Source: Voacanga thouarsii (lineage: Eukaryota; Streptophyta; Magnoliopsida; Gentianales; Apocynaceae). From it: a stretch of 64,000 nucleotides of DNA. This document shows positions 44,715 through 55,683 of this stretch, in pieces. Location: assembly GCA_026120185.1 (NCBI GenBank), contig JANUWF010003379.1, forward strand, positions 1,456,001 through 1,520,000. The letters are read 5' to 3'. A model generated the notes under the pieces. That model was not told where the DNA came from, did no database searches, and was given only the letters and a program-made list of their open reading frames with translations. Within the stretch, counting starts at the first letter, position 1. Each line of letters starts with the position of its first letter. The translations under genes and the position numbers were made by a program.

Positions 44715-47700
44715 TGTAACACCCCACCTTTTTACTTTTGGTCAGCTACTATCTGTAATGGAATGAGAATTTATATCAATTGCCAGAACAAAAGTTGATC
44801 GGTGTATTGAGACAAATACTTTGGTGAAATAAAATTTTGTCAGGACCTGGATGTAATTATTGGATTTGTTCTACCCGTACCCTAAATTTTTGGAAGGCTA
44901 TTAAGATTAACAAAATAAGAATTTTAGGATACTCTAGAAAGAGAAATTGATCAGTGCAATGAGACACACGTTTTGGTGCGAATTGTGCTACCCTGGGTAT
45001 TGGGAGCATTTTTGTCATTTTAACCGCACTCGTGACTTTGACTGCAAATTTGACCAAGTAGAGAGGGAATTGAAGAATTTAAGTGTTACCAATGGATTCA
45101 ATGGAATTTTTGGAGTTGAATAGTGAAATAAAATATTTTTCCGTTACGAACCCAATTTTGGTCATTTCATTTCTGAAGAAAATAGAAATTGTGGTTGGAA
45201 ATGGGACGTGTGGCTTCTTATGATTGGTGGATGAAAATAAGTGTCATTTAGTAATTGGTTAATGAGGTCAAGTGTTTCTATTTGATTGGTTGTGATAAGT
45301 TGAGATAAAAGTTTATAAATAAATATTTTTACTAAGCTTAGTCATTATTATGTGCCACCTAAGTGGACACCTCATCACCATATGGGCCAATGAAAACTTA
45401 CCAAGTGTTAATTCTATGATTGGTTACATGAACAATCATGCAAGGACTTTCTAAAGAATTCCATAAAATTCTTGAATACTCTAAAGGACACCTAAGTAGC
45501 TAGGTGGACCAATCAAGGGCTTCCAAATGTTTGAGACCATTTAATACATCGTTGACTTGAAGATCATATTTCTCTACATATAGGCCATGAAGGCCAGCTG
45601 AAATGGCTTTAGACAGCCAGAATTTCCCAACAAACAAGGAAGAAAAAGAGAAGAGAAAGGAAAAAGAAAATAGAGAAGAGAGAGAGAGAGAGAGAGAAGG
45701 AAAAACAAGAAGATGCTTGGGCTGTTTAGCTTCCAAACGCAGCAAAGAAAAGGTACGGATCTACCTTGCTTGAAGTAAAGTTATTATATAAAGCATGGAG
45801 ATCATTTTGGTATACATATTATGAGAGGTTATGTATGAATTATGGAAACTAGCTAGGTGAACTTGTGTGAAAACTGTTCTTGTATGCGTGTATATGTGGT
45901 GGATGGGATGGCATCTTATTAGCTGTGTTTGTGTGATGTTTGATGGAGATTTGGAAGTGTTTTAGAGACTTAACTATGGCTACATGTTGTTCTTGAATTA
46001 GGAAAAAGAAATGAAGTTGGAAATAAGATAATTGTTAAGAAACTTTCAAGGATATATGTTATGATTAAGGCTGCCGGTTTTCTTGTTGTGCTATGGTGAA
46101 ATTTTCTGTTGTATGTATGATTGGAAATAAGTGGCTTTAAGGGTGATAAAAGGAAGATTGGATTGAATTAATTTGTATTCATATAATAAACTAGGAATGA
46201 AGATATAATGTGTTTTGCTGGACAATGGGTTTATTTCCAGAAAGTTATGGGAGGTTTTATGTCTAGTAAATCTGTAACATTTTTGGATTTGAACAAAGCA
46301 GACATATATCTTTGTAGCTAAGGATCATAGAGGCATTTTGGAGCAAGTTTGAGGTTAATTGGATTTACGGATAAAAAGTTATGGTGAAAATAGTAAAAGG
46401 TGCCAAATCAGTGACGAGATTTTACTACTGGATTTTTGTGTTCAAAACTGAACAAAATGGACAACAGAATTGGTACTCCATGAATTGGAACTTGTAAAGG
46501 AATGTCTTAAGGATATTTTACAATTAGTTTGACATCATTTGGATTTGTGGATTGAAAGTTATGAGCAAAACAAGTTATGCTGTCAAAACTGGAAATTTGC
46601 ATAATGTTATTAAAGAACAAATGAATGCATGGATTGATTTTAATTATGTTGATGGACTGAATGAGAATTTTTATGGATTTATTAAGTCTTTATATTCATG
46701 TGAGGAGGATGGTATTATGAGATGGATTATAAGTGAGCAAGAATTATATTTCATTTCAAGCATGAAATGAAACGAGAAATGAAGTGATTTCCTTAGACAA
46801 TAGTCATATGTATATTATGGTCGAAAAGCATAGAATACTAAATGCGTTATGAATGATCATTATTGTAGGTCGTTCATTGTTAAGCTTTGGTGACGACTTA
46901 GTGAATATTTATATTGCTAGGTAATAAGCGATTTGAGGTGAGTCCCTTAGATTTCTAAAACTCTTTCTAAAGCTAGTGTGCTTTGTTTTTCCATGAAATG
47001 CTATGTTATATATCGTTTTGGAAATCCTTGAACATGTTTAAGATTTATCTGAGCAAGAATTACTTTTATGCCATTTTGGGCCCGATTGACCATTATAATT
47101 AGCTTAGAAACCTTACTAAATGACTAAAGCATGAATTTTGTGAATTTAGTCCTTTTGGATTAAATATTTGGGATTTTCAGAAAATGGTAAATTTTGGAAT
47201 CGGATATCCATAAATTGACTGGAATGCCTTTATTGGAATGTTTTATGAAAACCTTTGAAACTCGGGTATTCGGTAGATGACCGAAATATCTTTATTGGAA
47301 CTCTTATGAATATTTTTCAAATCGGGTGAGGGTAAAATGACCCGAATACTCTCGAAAAGTCTTTTGGAATCGAGTATCAATAAAATGACCTGGATACTCT
47401 TGGAAACACATTTTGATATGTGAATAGAACCCTTTATCTGGTTTCAACATGATTTTGGAAAATGTTATTTGGCCCCAAAAATATTTTGATTTGAAAATGT
47501 TGTGGGAACAGATGACCTGGCCTGATCAGTTAGACGGGGTTAGTATTGTTGACGTTGAGTACTTAGCAAGGACTTTGATATTTGTACTAGCTTATGTTAG
47601 AGATAGACGACCCCAAGTAACCCGATCAACCCCAAGTAACTCGATCAGTTCTAGGGATTGTCTTACTCCAAACAGGGCGACAGGACATTGAGATGAGTCA

Positions 47701-48535
47701 TCATGGCTAGCCGTTTTGAGCCCGGCAATTGCCTATTGATTATGATGGTGGATTGTACACAAGATACCGAGCAGGGACACTCGGTGTGTTCAATCCCTTG
47801 CCACCTCGATGGTGACTGACGTCAGGATTGGGACCTTTGACTTATGGTGGCAAGTAAAAGATCCCTAAGTGCAAGGTGAGCTGTACATTTTTACACTCAC
47901 CGCTCTGACATGACACGGGTGACGTGCTGTAAGGCGCAGTTTCTAGCATAAGAAACTGTGTAGCCGAAGGTGAAGTTCTTTGAACTTTGCACGCGGGCCG
48001 TCCTTCTAGATGGAGAAGAACTCGCTTTTATTAAAATTAAGGGCCATATATTTGGAAAGTATGCTTTTCATATGTTTAAGAAAATTTGAACCCAAATCCA
48101 TCAATTACTTCTATTTCCCAGTTATAAGGTTATTTTTTGTGAAGAAATTAATAATTGATTTTATAAGAAAAACACTAGCACACACGGGACTCACTGGGTG
48201 ATTTTCACTCACACGTGTCTTTTATTTTAACTTTTTGTAAGATTCGGAGTTGAAAGGGCCTACGGATAGAGGACGATACCACAGTGATAGCAGGATAGGT
48301 CCGGACGTTTCTCTTTTAGATAATACACCTTATTACTGATGTTGAATGGAAATTTTCATGTATGAGATTCTTTGCTATATATGTGCATGTGACCATCAGT
48401 ATGGGTTGTTGTAGGGATTTGGACCTTACATACTCTATTGATTTTTCATTATAAAGACCCCTTGTCTGGGTAACTGGACGGGGCGACACATGGTATTGAT
48501 ATGCTTCTGCTATTACTTTTAGTAGGGCTGTTACA
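44715..48535 (+). repeat. Solo LTR F, 3.8 kb (chromovirus-like)
   Basis: 3821 bp, start TGTAACACCCC, end GGGCTGTTACA, perfect TAATT TSDs and no coding beyond short frames. TATA box tataaata at 45314-45321. An AG-rich run lies at 45655-45697. The last 150 bp ('ttataaagacccc' ... 'ggacggggcgacac') resembles the E-type LTR ends at 55684 and 59736. The length and TGTAACACC ends suggest a long-LTR gypsy (Tekay/Del-like), by inference. It could instead be a non-autonomous element, but I see no internal LTR boundary or PBS. Confidence 0.8.
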
Positions 48536-48540
48536 TAATT
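48536..48540. repeat. TSD (TAATT), right copy
   Basis: Matches 44710-44714. Confidence 0.88.
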
Positions 48541-48571
48541 CATAAGTCATAGTTTATATATAGATTACTCA

Positions 48572-48574
<3 letters not shown>

Positions 48575-48619
<45 letters not shown>
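48575..48619. repeat. (GT)n microsatellite
   Basis: About 22 GT units; preceded by the third copy of the 'cataagtcatagttta' spacer and followed by 'aataaataataatatcaata'. Confidence 0.95.
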
Positions 48620-48623
<4 letters not shown>

Positions 48624-48778
48624 AATAATAATATCAATAGATAATTTATACACTATAATAAGATGAACATGCATATAATTCTCTAGTGAAAGTCTAGGTG
48701 AGATCATTTTGTAATTTCACTTGAGCTCTCTTGAAACACATTCTGCTTGAATTGATCAGAGAAAGCTTTCAATCCCTA
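48620..48778. other. Spacer
   Basis: Non-coding. The first 45 bp resembles 27500-27545 ('agataatttatacac(a/t)ataata'). Confidence 0.5.
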
Positions 48779-49333
48779 TGATGTGTAAATTTTGGGTGTA
48801 TAAAAATTATTAAATTTAAATTCATCCCTAGTCAAGTTTTAATTGAAACATTAATCCCAAATTACATATACAAGTAAATATACTCATTGCAAGCATAGTA
48901 TATGAAATTAACGAATATCGATCCTCAAGGGAACAAGTACATACTAATCACTTTTCATTCATTGTTTAACCGATCGAATAAAGTGATAGTATGATTAAAA
49001 AAATAAAGACAAATGTTTACAACTGAATAATATAAAATATGCAATTTTGACAAATACTTTTGAAAACATAACAATGAATCACTTAGCAAATATCATAATC
49101 AACCATCATCTTGGTCTCATGAAGAATTTAAAATAGACCCACTTCATTTGCAATCCAATTATCATCTTACTCAAAAGATACATTAAAATCAATCATCATA
49201 TAAACCTCTATATTCTATGCGATTTAAAACATGAAACAAGTCAATGCATCCATATTCTAATAATAATCAACTAACATTTGATTACCCAAGTCCTTAACAA
49301 TTAACCCATTTTTCAAGTAAGTTAAGAGATACC
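48779..49333 (-). repeat. Fragment of an S1-family LTR (3' end), cut by copia C
   Basis: The minus strand runs from 'ggtatctcttaacttacttg' (49333) to a 'TTTACACATCA' end at 48779 and aligns with 11222-11833 of solo LTR S1 ('gaggatcgata', 'aatttgggattaa' shared). It stops exactly at the copia C LTR edge, so C inserted into this LTR and the rest should lie past the right edge of the window. Confidence 0.75.
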
Positions 49334-51309
49334 TATTAGTTTGGAAAAACAGAGGAGCATGCTGTGCGGGAGAAAGTAAAAAAACAGAGGCAAAAATCAA
49401 AGCTTAACAATAGCAAGGAAGCGTTAAATTCATACCTCTGTGTGCTCTAAGCTTCTTTAGCTGTGAAGGAATCGACTGGACCGCAGGAATGGCTCCTTCT
49501 CCTCCGCTTGATGAAGCTTCCTGTTGAAAACCCGTTATTCTCCTACTACGCCTTGTTTACATGAACACCAAGCTTTACGGATCACGGAATATTCCACTGC
49601 ATTAATCCTTATTGGTGAAACAAATAGGCGAGGAGAGTGGTCTCAACGTTCTTGACCCTTTTGCTATTGATTAGCAAAAGCCAAGAATAGAAACAAGAGA
49701 AAGAGAGTCACGAGAGAGAGAGCTTAGGGGGAAAATAAGTTTTTTTCTTTTTCACAAGAGGCATGAGTCTCACTAGCCAAAACAAGGTATTTGATATCTG
49801 ATAACAATATCCCCCGAGATATGATATTTCAAATACTCGGATGTTATCAACAGAGTAAGTTTGGCTTAACCCTAAACCATATCTGGAAAAAACCCTATGG
49901 TCTAGGCTCTTAGGCCAAAATAATATTTATTATTTTTCTTGGACCCAAAAAGTCCAAAATAATAAACATTAATTATTTATTTTCTGGGCTTGTAGAAATA
50001 ACCCAATAAATAATTAACGAGCCCAAATGAACAAAAAAAATTAAACATTAATTATTTATTTCTTGGGCTTATATAAATAACCCAATAAATAATTAAACAA
50101 GCTTATTCCCCTCTAATTTAAGCCTAGGTTAATTTTCTAATTATTCAAATTGGACCTTGGTCCTGAATAATTAATTAACCAATTAAACCAGATAATAAAT
50201 TTCTCACAACTCCTTTTTATTTATTTTTATTCCAGTCCAATAATAAATTAGACTTTCTGAATAAAATAAAATCCTCTTTAACTAAGACCAATTCCTCAAC
50301 CCAAAATTAATTAGGACTTACAGGCTATTTCGAGGACCAAAAAGACACATCGCATTGGCTACTAAAATGACCAAAATACCCATACTATATAAATAGTTGT
50401 ATTTTGCATTTTAAATATTTTCTAATATCACCATAAGGAATTATTGACCCCAAAGACAATGCTGCGTTAGCAAAGTCTCCGACCTACAGGTGAAATGACT
50501 AAAATACCCTTCTACATATCGCCGTACATTTAGAGAAGAAAAAGTGTATTAACACCTCTCTAAATGACATCTACTATCCTTAGACTTTTAGTCCAATGAT
50601 CTACGACTTCCTGGAGTGTTTCCACTTTCCAAGGGAGCTACCCTAAAGTAAACATCTAAGTTATGTTTCCCAGGGCCCTGGATATTTTAGATCATTCAGA
50701 CAACCACGAGAGGCGATATTGTATAGAAACTATCTTGTACAATTTTGTCTTAACTAACTAGTTACATATACCCAATATACAAGTATATTGGTTCTACGAT
50801 AGAATCTCAACTAAAGCATATCAGCATATGCTTCTAGCTTCGTCAGACCACCAACTCATATTCAAGTCGTAGAGCACTAGTCCACACTGTAGCAGTAGTA
50901 GTCTAGATTTCTACCAAATAATACTTTAAGAAACCACTACTACAAGTCCTGTTCTATGTATTCGAAATACGCTTATGTCATGAAGTAAGTGGACTACTCA
51001 CTGGCTAAAGGTAAGCCATTCCCCATTTGGAATTCATAATATAATAACTTAAACATGATGAAATTCCCATTCTCATCAATTGGTTAAAAACAAATATTTT
51101 ATGTGTTAAACAACCAATTATCCATACCTTACTATGAAAGACCACCATTTACATGGATCACTTATTTAAACACAATGGGTCTTTTCCAAATGAAATTGTG
51201 CACAAATAAAAAAGTAAATTCACAAATAATTTTTTTAAAATAAATTCTTTTATTAAAACATTTGATATTTACATCAGAAACCTAGTTTAAGAGGGTACAC
51301 TTCCCAACA
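49334..51309 (-). repeat. Copia C 3' LTR
   Basis: 1976 bp. Minus-strand start TGTTGGGAAGTG at 51309; end ...CTAATA at 49334, equivalent to CCAATA at 62541 in the 5' copy. Thus this pair ends in TA rather than the usual CA. Similar to 62541-64000 from 'agaggagcatgctgtgcggg' onwards. Confidence 0.9.
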
Positions 51310-51323
51310 ATTTCCCACTTGCA
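51310..51323 (-). other. Copia C polypurine tract region
   Basis: Minus strand GCAAGTGGGAAAT directly before the LTR start TGTTGGG. Confidence 0.75.
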
Positions 51324-51331
51324 CTCTAAGA

Positions 51332-52573
51332 CTAGGTAAGTCTGTAGGTGCCCACCCCTATGGCATCTAAATGTCTCTTAAAGACTCTCTCAGCCAAAGG
51401 CTTGGTGAATAGATCTGCTAGATTATTTTCTGAGACAATCTGTTCCACCACGACTTCCCATCTCTGGATGAAATCCCGGTTCAGGTGGTACTTCTTCTCA
51501 ATGTGCTTCCCCTTCTTGTAGTTCCGAGGTTCTTTGGATTGTGATACTGCTCCAGTATTGTTGCAATACATCACAATTGGTCTGTCCATGTGTGGCACAA
51601 CTCTATGTTTTGAAAGAAACATCCGGAGCCAGACAGCTTCCTTAGATGCCTCCGAAGATACCACATACTCAACTTCCATGGTTGAGTCAATAATGCAAGA
51701 TTGCTTGATACTCCTCCATGAAATTGCTCCTCCAGACAAGGTGAAAACATATCCACTGGTGGATTTCCTCTCATCCTTATCCGCCTGGAAGTCTGAGTCT
51801 ATGTATCCCGTAGGAACTAAATCATCAGCCCTGTAAACCAACATATAATCTCTCATTCCCTTGAGGTACTTGAGAATATGCTTTACAGCTTGCCAATGAA
51901 CCTCTCCAGGGCTTGACTGAAATCTGCTAACCAAGCCTACGGCAAAGCAGATATCTGGCCTAGTACACAGTATAGCGTACATGAGACTTCCCACAACCGA
52001 AGCGTAGGGAATCCTACTCATTCTGTCTTTTTCTTCCTGAGACTTAGGACAGTCCCTTGAAGAAAATGACAACCCATATCTGCAAGGGATTAAAGCTCCC
52101 TTACATGAGTTCATACTGTACTTGGCTAGCATCTTGTCAATGTATGCTGCTTGGGATATTCCTAACATTCTCTGCTTCTTATTTCTAAGAAGTCTAATCC
52201 CAAGAATGTAGCTAGCTTCTCCCAAGTTCTTCATACTGAATTGATTAGACAGCCAAACCTTTGTAGATGACAATGACCCTACATCATTTTCAATAAGCAG
52301 AATGGCATCCATATACAAGACAAGAAAAATCACATTAATACCTTCAAGTTTCCTGTACACGCATGGTTCATCCTCGTTTTGAACAAAACCATAAGATTTT
52401 ATAGTCTTATCAAAATGAATGTTCCATGCCCTTGATACCTGCTCAAGTCCATAAATGGACTTCTTAAACTTGCAAACCATATGCTCTTGGCCTTTAGCAA
52501 TAAAGCCTTTTGGTTGGGACATATAGATGTCTTCACTAAGATGTCCATTTAAAAATGACGTCTTGACATCCAT
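51332..52573 (-). CDS. Copia C RT-RNase H segment (open 413 codons), YMDD changed to YMDA
   Basis: Starts at Met in 'MDVKTSFLNGHLSEDIYMSQPKGF', just after a stop, so it is a polyprotein segment. Residues about 1-130 form the RT palm; the catalytic box reads LYMDAILLIEND, with the second Asp replaced by Ala (codon GCC, plus 52304-52306). Residues about 205-235 are the RT-RNase H joint ('RIPYASVVGSLMYAI'). RNase H has 'GYIDSDFQADKDERKSTSGY' and 'STMEVEYVVSSEASKEAVWL', so catalytic acidic residues are present. The end 'LADLFTKPLAERVFKRHLDAIGVGTYRLT' is the full family C-terminus. Loss of the second YxDD Asp should inactivate polymerisation. Confidence 0.92.
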   Translation of the reverse strand: MDVKTSFLNGHLSEDIYMSQPKGFIAKGQEHMVCKFKKSIYGLEQVSRAWNIHFDKTIKSYGFVQNEDEPCVYRKLEGINVIFLVLYMDAILLIENDVGSLSSTKVWLSNQFSMKNLGEASYILGIRLLRNKKQRMLGISQAAYIDKMLAKYSMNSCKGALIPCRYGLSFSSRDCPKSQEEKDRMSRIPYASVVGSLMYAILCTRPDICFAVGLVSRFQSSPGEVHWQAVKHILKYLKGMRDYMLVYRADDLVPTGYIDSDFQADKDERKSTSGYVFTLSGGAISWRSIKQSCIIDSTMEVEYVVSSEASKEAVWLRMFLSKHRVVPHMDRPIVMYCNNTGAVSQSKEPRNYKKGKHIEKKYHLNRDFIQRWEVVVEQIVSENNLADLFTKPLAERVFKRHLDAIGVGTYRLT

Positions 52574-52576
52574 TTG

Positions 52577-53220
52577 TCATATCTCGTAGTCATAATGACA
52601 TGCAATGGCAAGGAGGATACAGATGGACTTAAGCATGGCTACCAGGGAAAAGGTATCCTTATAGTCGTTTCCCTCTTTCTGAGTATACCCTTTCGCCACA
52701 AGCCTAACTTTGAAGGTTTCCACCTTCCCATCTACTCCCCTCTTTCTCTTGTATACCCACTTACACCCTATGGGTTTTATCCCTTCAGGTGAAGCTACAA
52801 GATCCCAAACTTGATTGAGATACATAAACTCAATCTCGGCTTTCATTGCTTCATACCACAGATTTGCATCGGCATCAGCAATAGCCTCCTTGTATCTAGT
52901 GGGGTCTTGTTCCTGATGGTCGGAGACCAACTCGAAAGCTTCTCCAGTCCATATCTCCGGAACCCTAGACACTCTCCCACTACGGCGAGGCTCCATATGT
53001 ACAGGCTCTTGAGGCTGTGCCTCTTCTTGTTCCACAATCGGGTTAGAAGAAGTTACTTCCGAAGATAACTTCTCCTGCAATTCCAACCTAGTTGAACCTT
53101 TAGTGGAGGTACTCTGATCATCCTCTAAGTACCTAGCATTAGTACTAACCAGTACTTTCTGCTATTTAGGATGATAAAAGTAACCACCCTTTGTCCCTTT
53201 TGGATACCCAACAAAATAGC
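52577..53220 (-). pseudogene. Copia C RT N-terminal segment
   Basis: Open 52577-53086: 'HMEPRRSGRVSRVPE' (spacer), '[43 protein letters not shown]', the RVT_2 start, ending 'YDYEI' at a TGA (52577-52579), where the family has Trp before QMDVK. The next frame continues at 52573 without any shift, so this single stop is the only break in RT here. 53087-53220 joins to integrase with a frame change. Confidence 0.9.
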
Positions 53221-53227
53221 ATAATTC

Positions 53228-54067
53228 TTATCTTGGTTCCAATTTGTCTCCCTTGACTAGTACATAAGTTGGACAACCCCATATCCTGAGATGATTCAGA
53301 CTCGATTTACGCCTAGTCCACATCTCATAGGGAGTCCGAGGTACGAACTTGGAAAGCACCAAGTTTAGAATGTATACCACTGTTTTTAGGGCATATCCCC
53401 AAAAAGACACTAGAAGAGTAGTATGAGACATCATGCTTCGGATCATTTCCATCAATGTCTTGTTCCTTCTCTCAGCTACTCTGTTATGCTGGGGTGTCCC
53501 CGGCGCAGAGAGTTGGGATACTATCCCATGATGTACCATGTAGTCTTTGAATTCACCAAGGAGGTACTCTCCACCATGATCCGATTGTAAGGTCTTGATT
53601 AATTTACCTATCCAACGCTCCACTTCAGCCTTATACTCCTTGAATTTATCAAAAGAGTCAGACTTACGCCTCATCAGGTAAATATAACCAAACCTTATAC
53701 AATCATCTGTGAAAGTGATAAAGTACTCAAAACCCCCTCTAGTTGGTGCAGACAAGGGACCACATACATCAGTGTGAACAAGACTTAATATTTCCTTTGC
53801 TCTATCCACCTTCGGTGTAAATGACCTTTTGGTCATCTTTCTCATCAGGCAGGATTCACACTAAGGCCAATTTTTCAATCTCAATGAGCCCAAAGGCCCA
53901 TCATGGATTAGTCTCTGAATCCTGGTTGAGTTGATATGATCCAACCTTAGATGCCAAAGGTATGAATCATTGACATTGGTCTTTCTCTTCTTAGTTAAAG
54001 GTTCAGATTGAGCGTTTAATTGATTGTTAATAGGGTTTAAGAAAAATAGATTCCCATACATGTGCAC
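53228..54067 (-). pseudogene. Copia C integrase, one in-frame stop
   Basis: 54067-53861 and 53845-53228 are one frame split by a stop ('LKNWP*CESC'). HHCC: 'LWHLRLDHIN' and 'CESCLMRKM'. DDE: D in 'HTDVCGPLS', D in '[10 protein letters not shown]', E in 'HNRVAERRN'; all three are present. The tail '[20 protein letters not shown]' is conserved. Parallel to 4144-5082 in copia A. Confidence 0.9.
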
Positions 54068-54250
54068 AGTACATAAAATTTCTCAATCTCTATTGATAGA
54101 AATACCAAAATGGAAAGATACAGAATATCCTTGATTTATTAGTTTCACAACCGAAATCAAATTCATTCGAAATCCAGGTACATATAAAATATCTTTCAAA
54201 ACCACTATTCTATTGCAATAAAAAACAAGATCCTATTCTCCCACTGCAAG
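54068..54250 (-). pseudogene. Copia C protease C-terminal part
   Basis: Homologous to 5083-5200 of copia A ('DILYVPGFRMNLIS'-like text near 54150-54200), ending at the 54250/54251 insertion. The motif half is at 59742-59900. Confidence 0.65.
54246..54250. repeat. TSD (GCAAG), left copy
   Basis: Right copy at 59737-59741 is GTAAG (one C/T difference). Copia A at the equivalent place reads 'actacaagggccc', a single copy. Confidence 0.75.
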
Positions 54251-55683
54251 TGTGAAACCCCAACTAAAACCAACCCTAGAGTAAGGGGGTCGGGATACAT
54301 ATCATATTTTTTTGCATACATAAATATATTTTTGAATGATTTTATATGCTTTGGATTTGTGATTTATAGTCTAGAAGGCTCAATTGTGCTTATTGAGTAG
54401 GAAGGGCAAAATGGTGATTTTTCTCAAAGTGAAAATAGGGAGATAGCTTGAGGATTAAATAGGAAAATATTTGGGAGAGAAAATAAGAATAAGAGTTGTT
54501 GTGGTTTAGTGGTTAGAGCTTTGGAATTTATCCCTAAGGTCTTGAGTTTAAATCCCATCATTTAAGTTTTATTTTGTTTAAGGTTGGACTTTTGGCCTTT
54601 GTATTCCATAAGAAGAAGTAGAAGTGTTGTCCTAGGGGAGACTTGAAAGGAATTTCTTAATCCTATTCTTGTGCCTTACAAAAATTCTTAAGGGATTCAT
54701 GCCATTTTTGTTCCCTAACTTACCTTAAATAATGCATCACTTAAGCTTGTTCAATTATCCAAATCCATATTTTATTTCTAGAAAATTCCAGCAAGATTCT
54801 TTGATCTTGGAATTTAAAAAATGTCTCCTTGAGGATAGAATGTTGACTAAATATGGGGAAGGAGTTAAGGAAGGTTCCCAAGAGAATTAATCTCCATGGT
54901 TGAACCTTCAAACTCCACTCTATAAGTGTTCATCTTCTTCATGTAGTAATCTGAAAATTTTCCAGCTTCTTGGTCAGTCCAACTTTCAAAAACTTCAGCC
55001 ATTTTTCTCACTCAAATGCTGCCAAAAAAATAGCCTATTGTTCAACTTGAAGACTGAAATCTTTGGCCAAAAATTGGACTGCACAAAAGCTGTACAAACC
55101 AGGAAAAATTCCTGGGCAGTTTCGCAACTTAGCAGTCCAAAAACCAAGCTGTCTCTTCTAGCCTTCGAACCAGTAATTCATCTCTGTCTTTTCTCCATAA
55201 AGAAGGCTGGAAACCAGCCTTAAAGGACCCTCCAATACCCTTTCAAACCTTCTGCAAGTTGGCTAGAACATTGCAGAAAAATCTGCACAAAAATTTCAGC
55301 AAACCTCTTGAATAAACAACCAGAAATTCCAGCCTTGCTCCCTCTTCAACCTTGTCCGAAACTCACTCCAATTTTCTATAAAGCCAACCTTAGTCAGTGA
55401 TGAACTGAACTTCAACACTTTCTCCATTGATCTGCACGAAATGAACACCATAGCCACTCCTTAAATCACTCATTCAATAACTACAATCAAGCCTTCAATT
55501 GGAATTCAAAAATTCAGCAAATTACTCCATGAAACTTCCATGGATTAAGCCTCAACCAACCAAAAATTTCCTCCACCATTGCACTCCACATTTCGGCCAC
55601 CCTATAGCTCCTTCAACCTCATTCATCTCAGCAAAACTTCAGCAAATTTCAATCGACCATAGCAACTCCAAGAACCTCCATCA
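54251..55683 (+). repeat. E1, 5' part of LTR
   Basis: Starts TGTGAAACCCC; TATA box tataag at 54921-54926. Contains a tRNA-like A/B-box segment (54498-54560). Frames at 54900-55223 and 55499-55699 show no family features. Confidence 0.65.
54498..54560 (+). other. tRNA-like / SINE-like segment
   Basis: A-box-like TGGTTTAGTGG (54502-54512) followed by 'ttagagc', and B-box-like GAGTTTAAATCCC (54544-54556), spaced about 33 bases as in a tRNA gene. A T-rich tail follows (54565-54580). The acceptor stem does not pair, so not a functional tRNA; a SINE head or tRNA relic is possible. Confidence 0.4.

Noticed and set aside
45500..45745. 81-codon Ser/Leu/Phe-rich minus frame
   Set aside because: Comes from the AG-rich run in solo LTR F; hydrophobic look is compositional.
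46552..46770. 72-codon plus frame in solo LTR F
   Set aside because: No motif, inside an LTR, length within chance for the window.
44715..48535. Complete non-autonomous retrotransposon instead of solo LTR
   Set aside because: No internal PBS, PPT or duplicated LTR ends seen by eye; kept as an alternative only.
54498..54560. Functional tRNA gene
   Set aside because: A and B boxes only; no pairing acceptor stem or proper anticodon arm, so reported only as tRNA-like.
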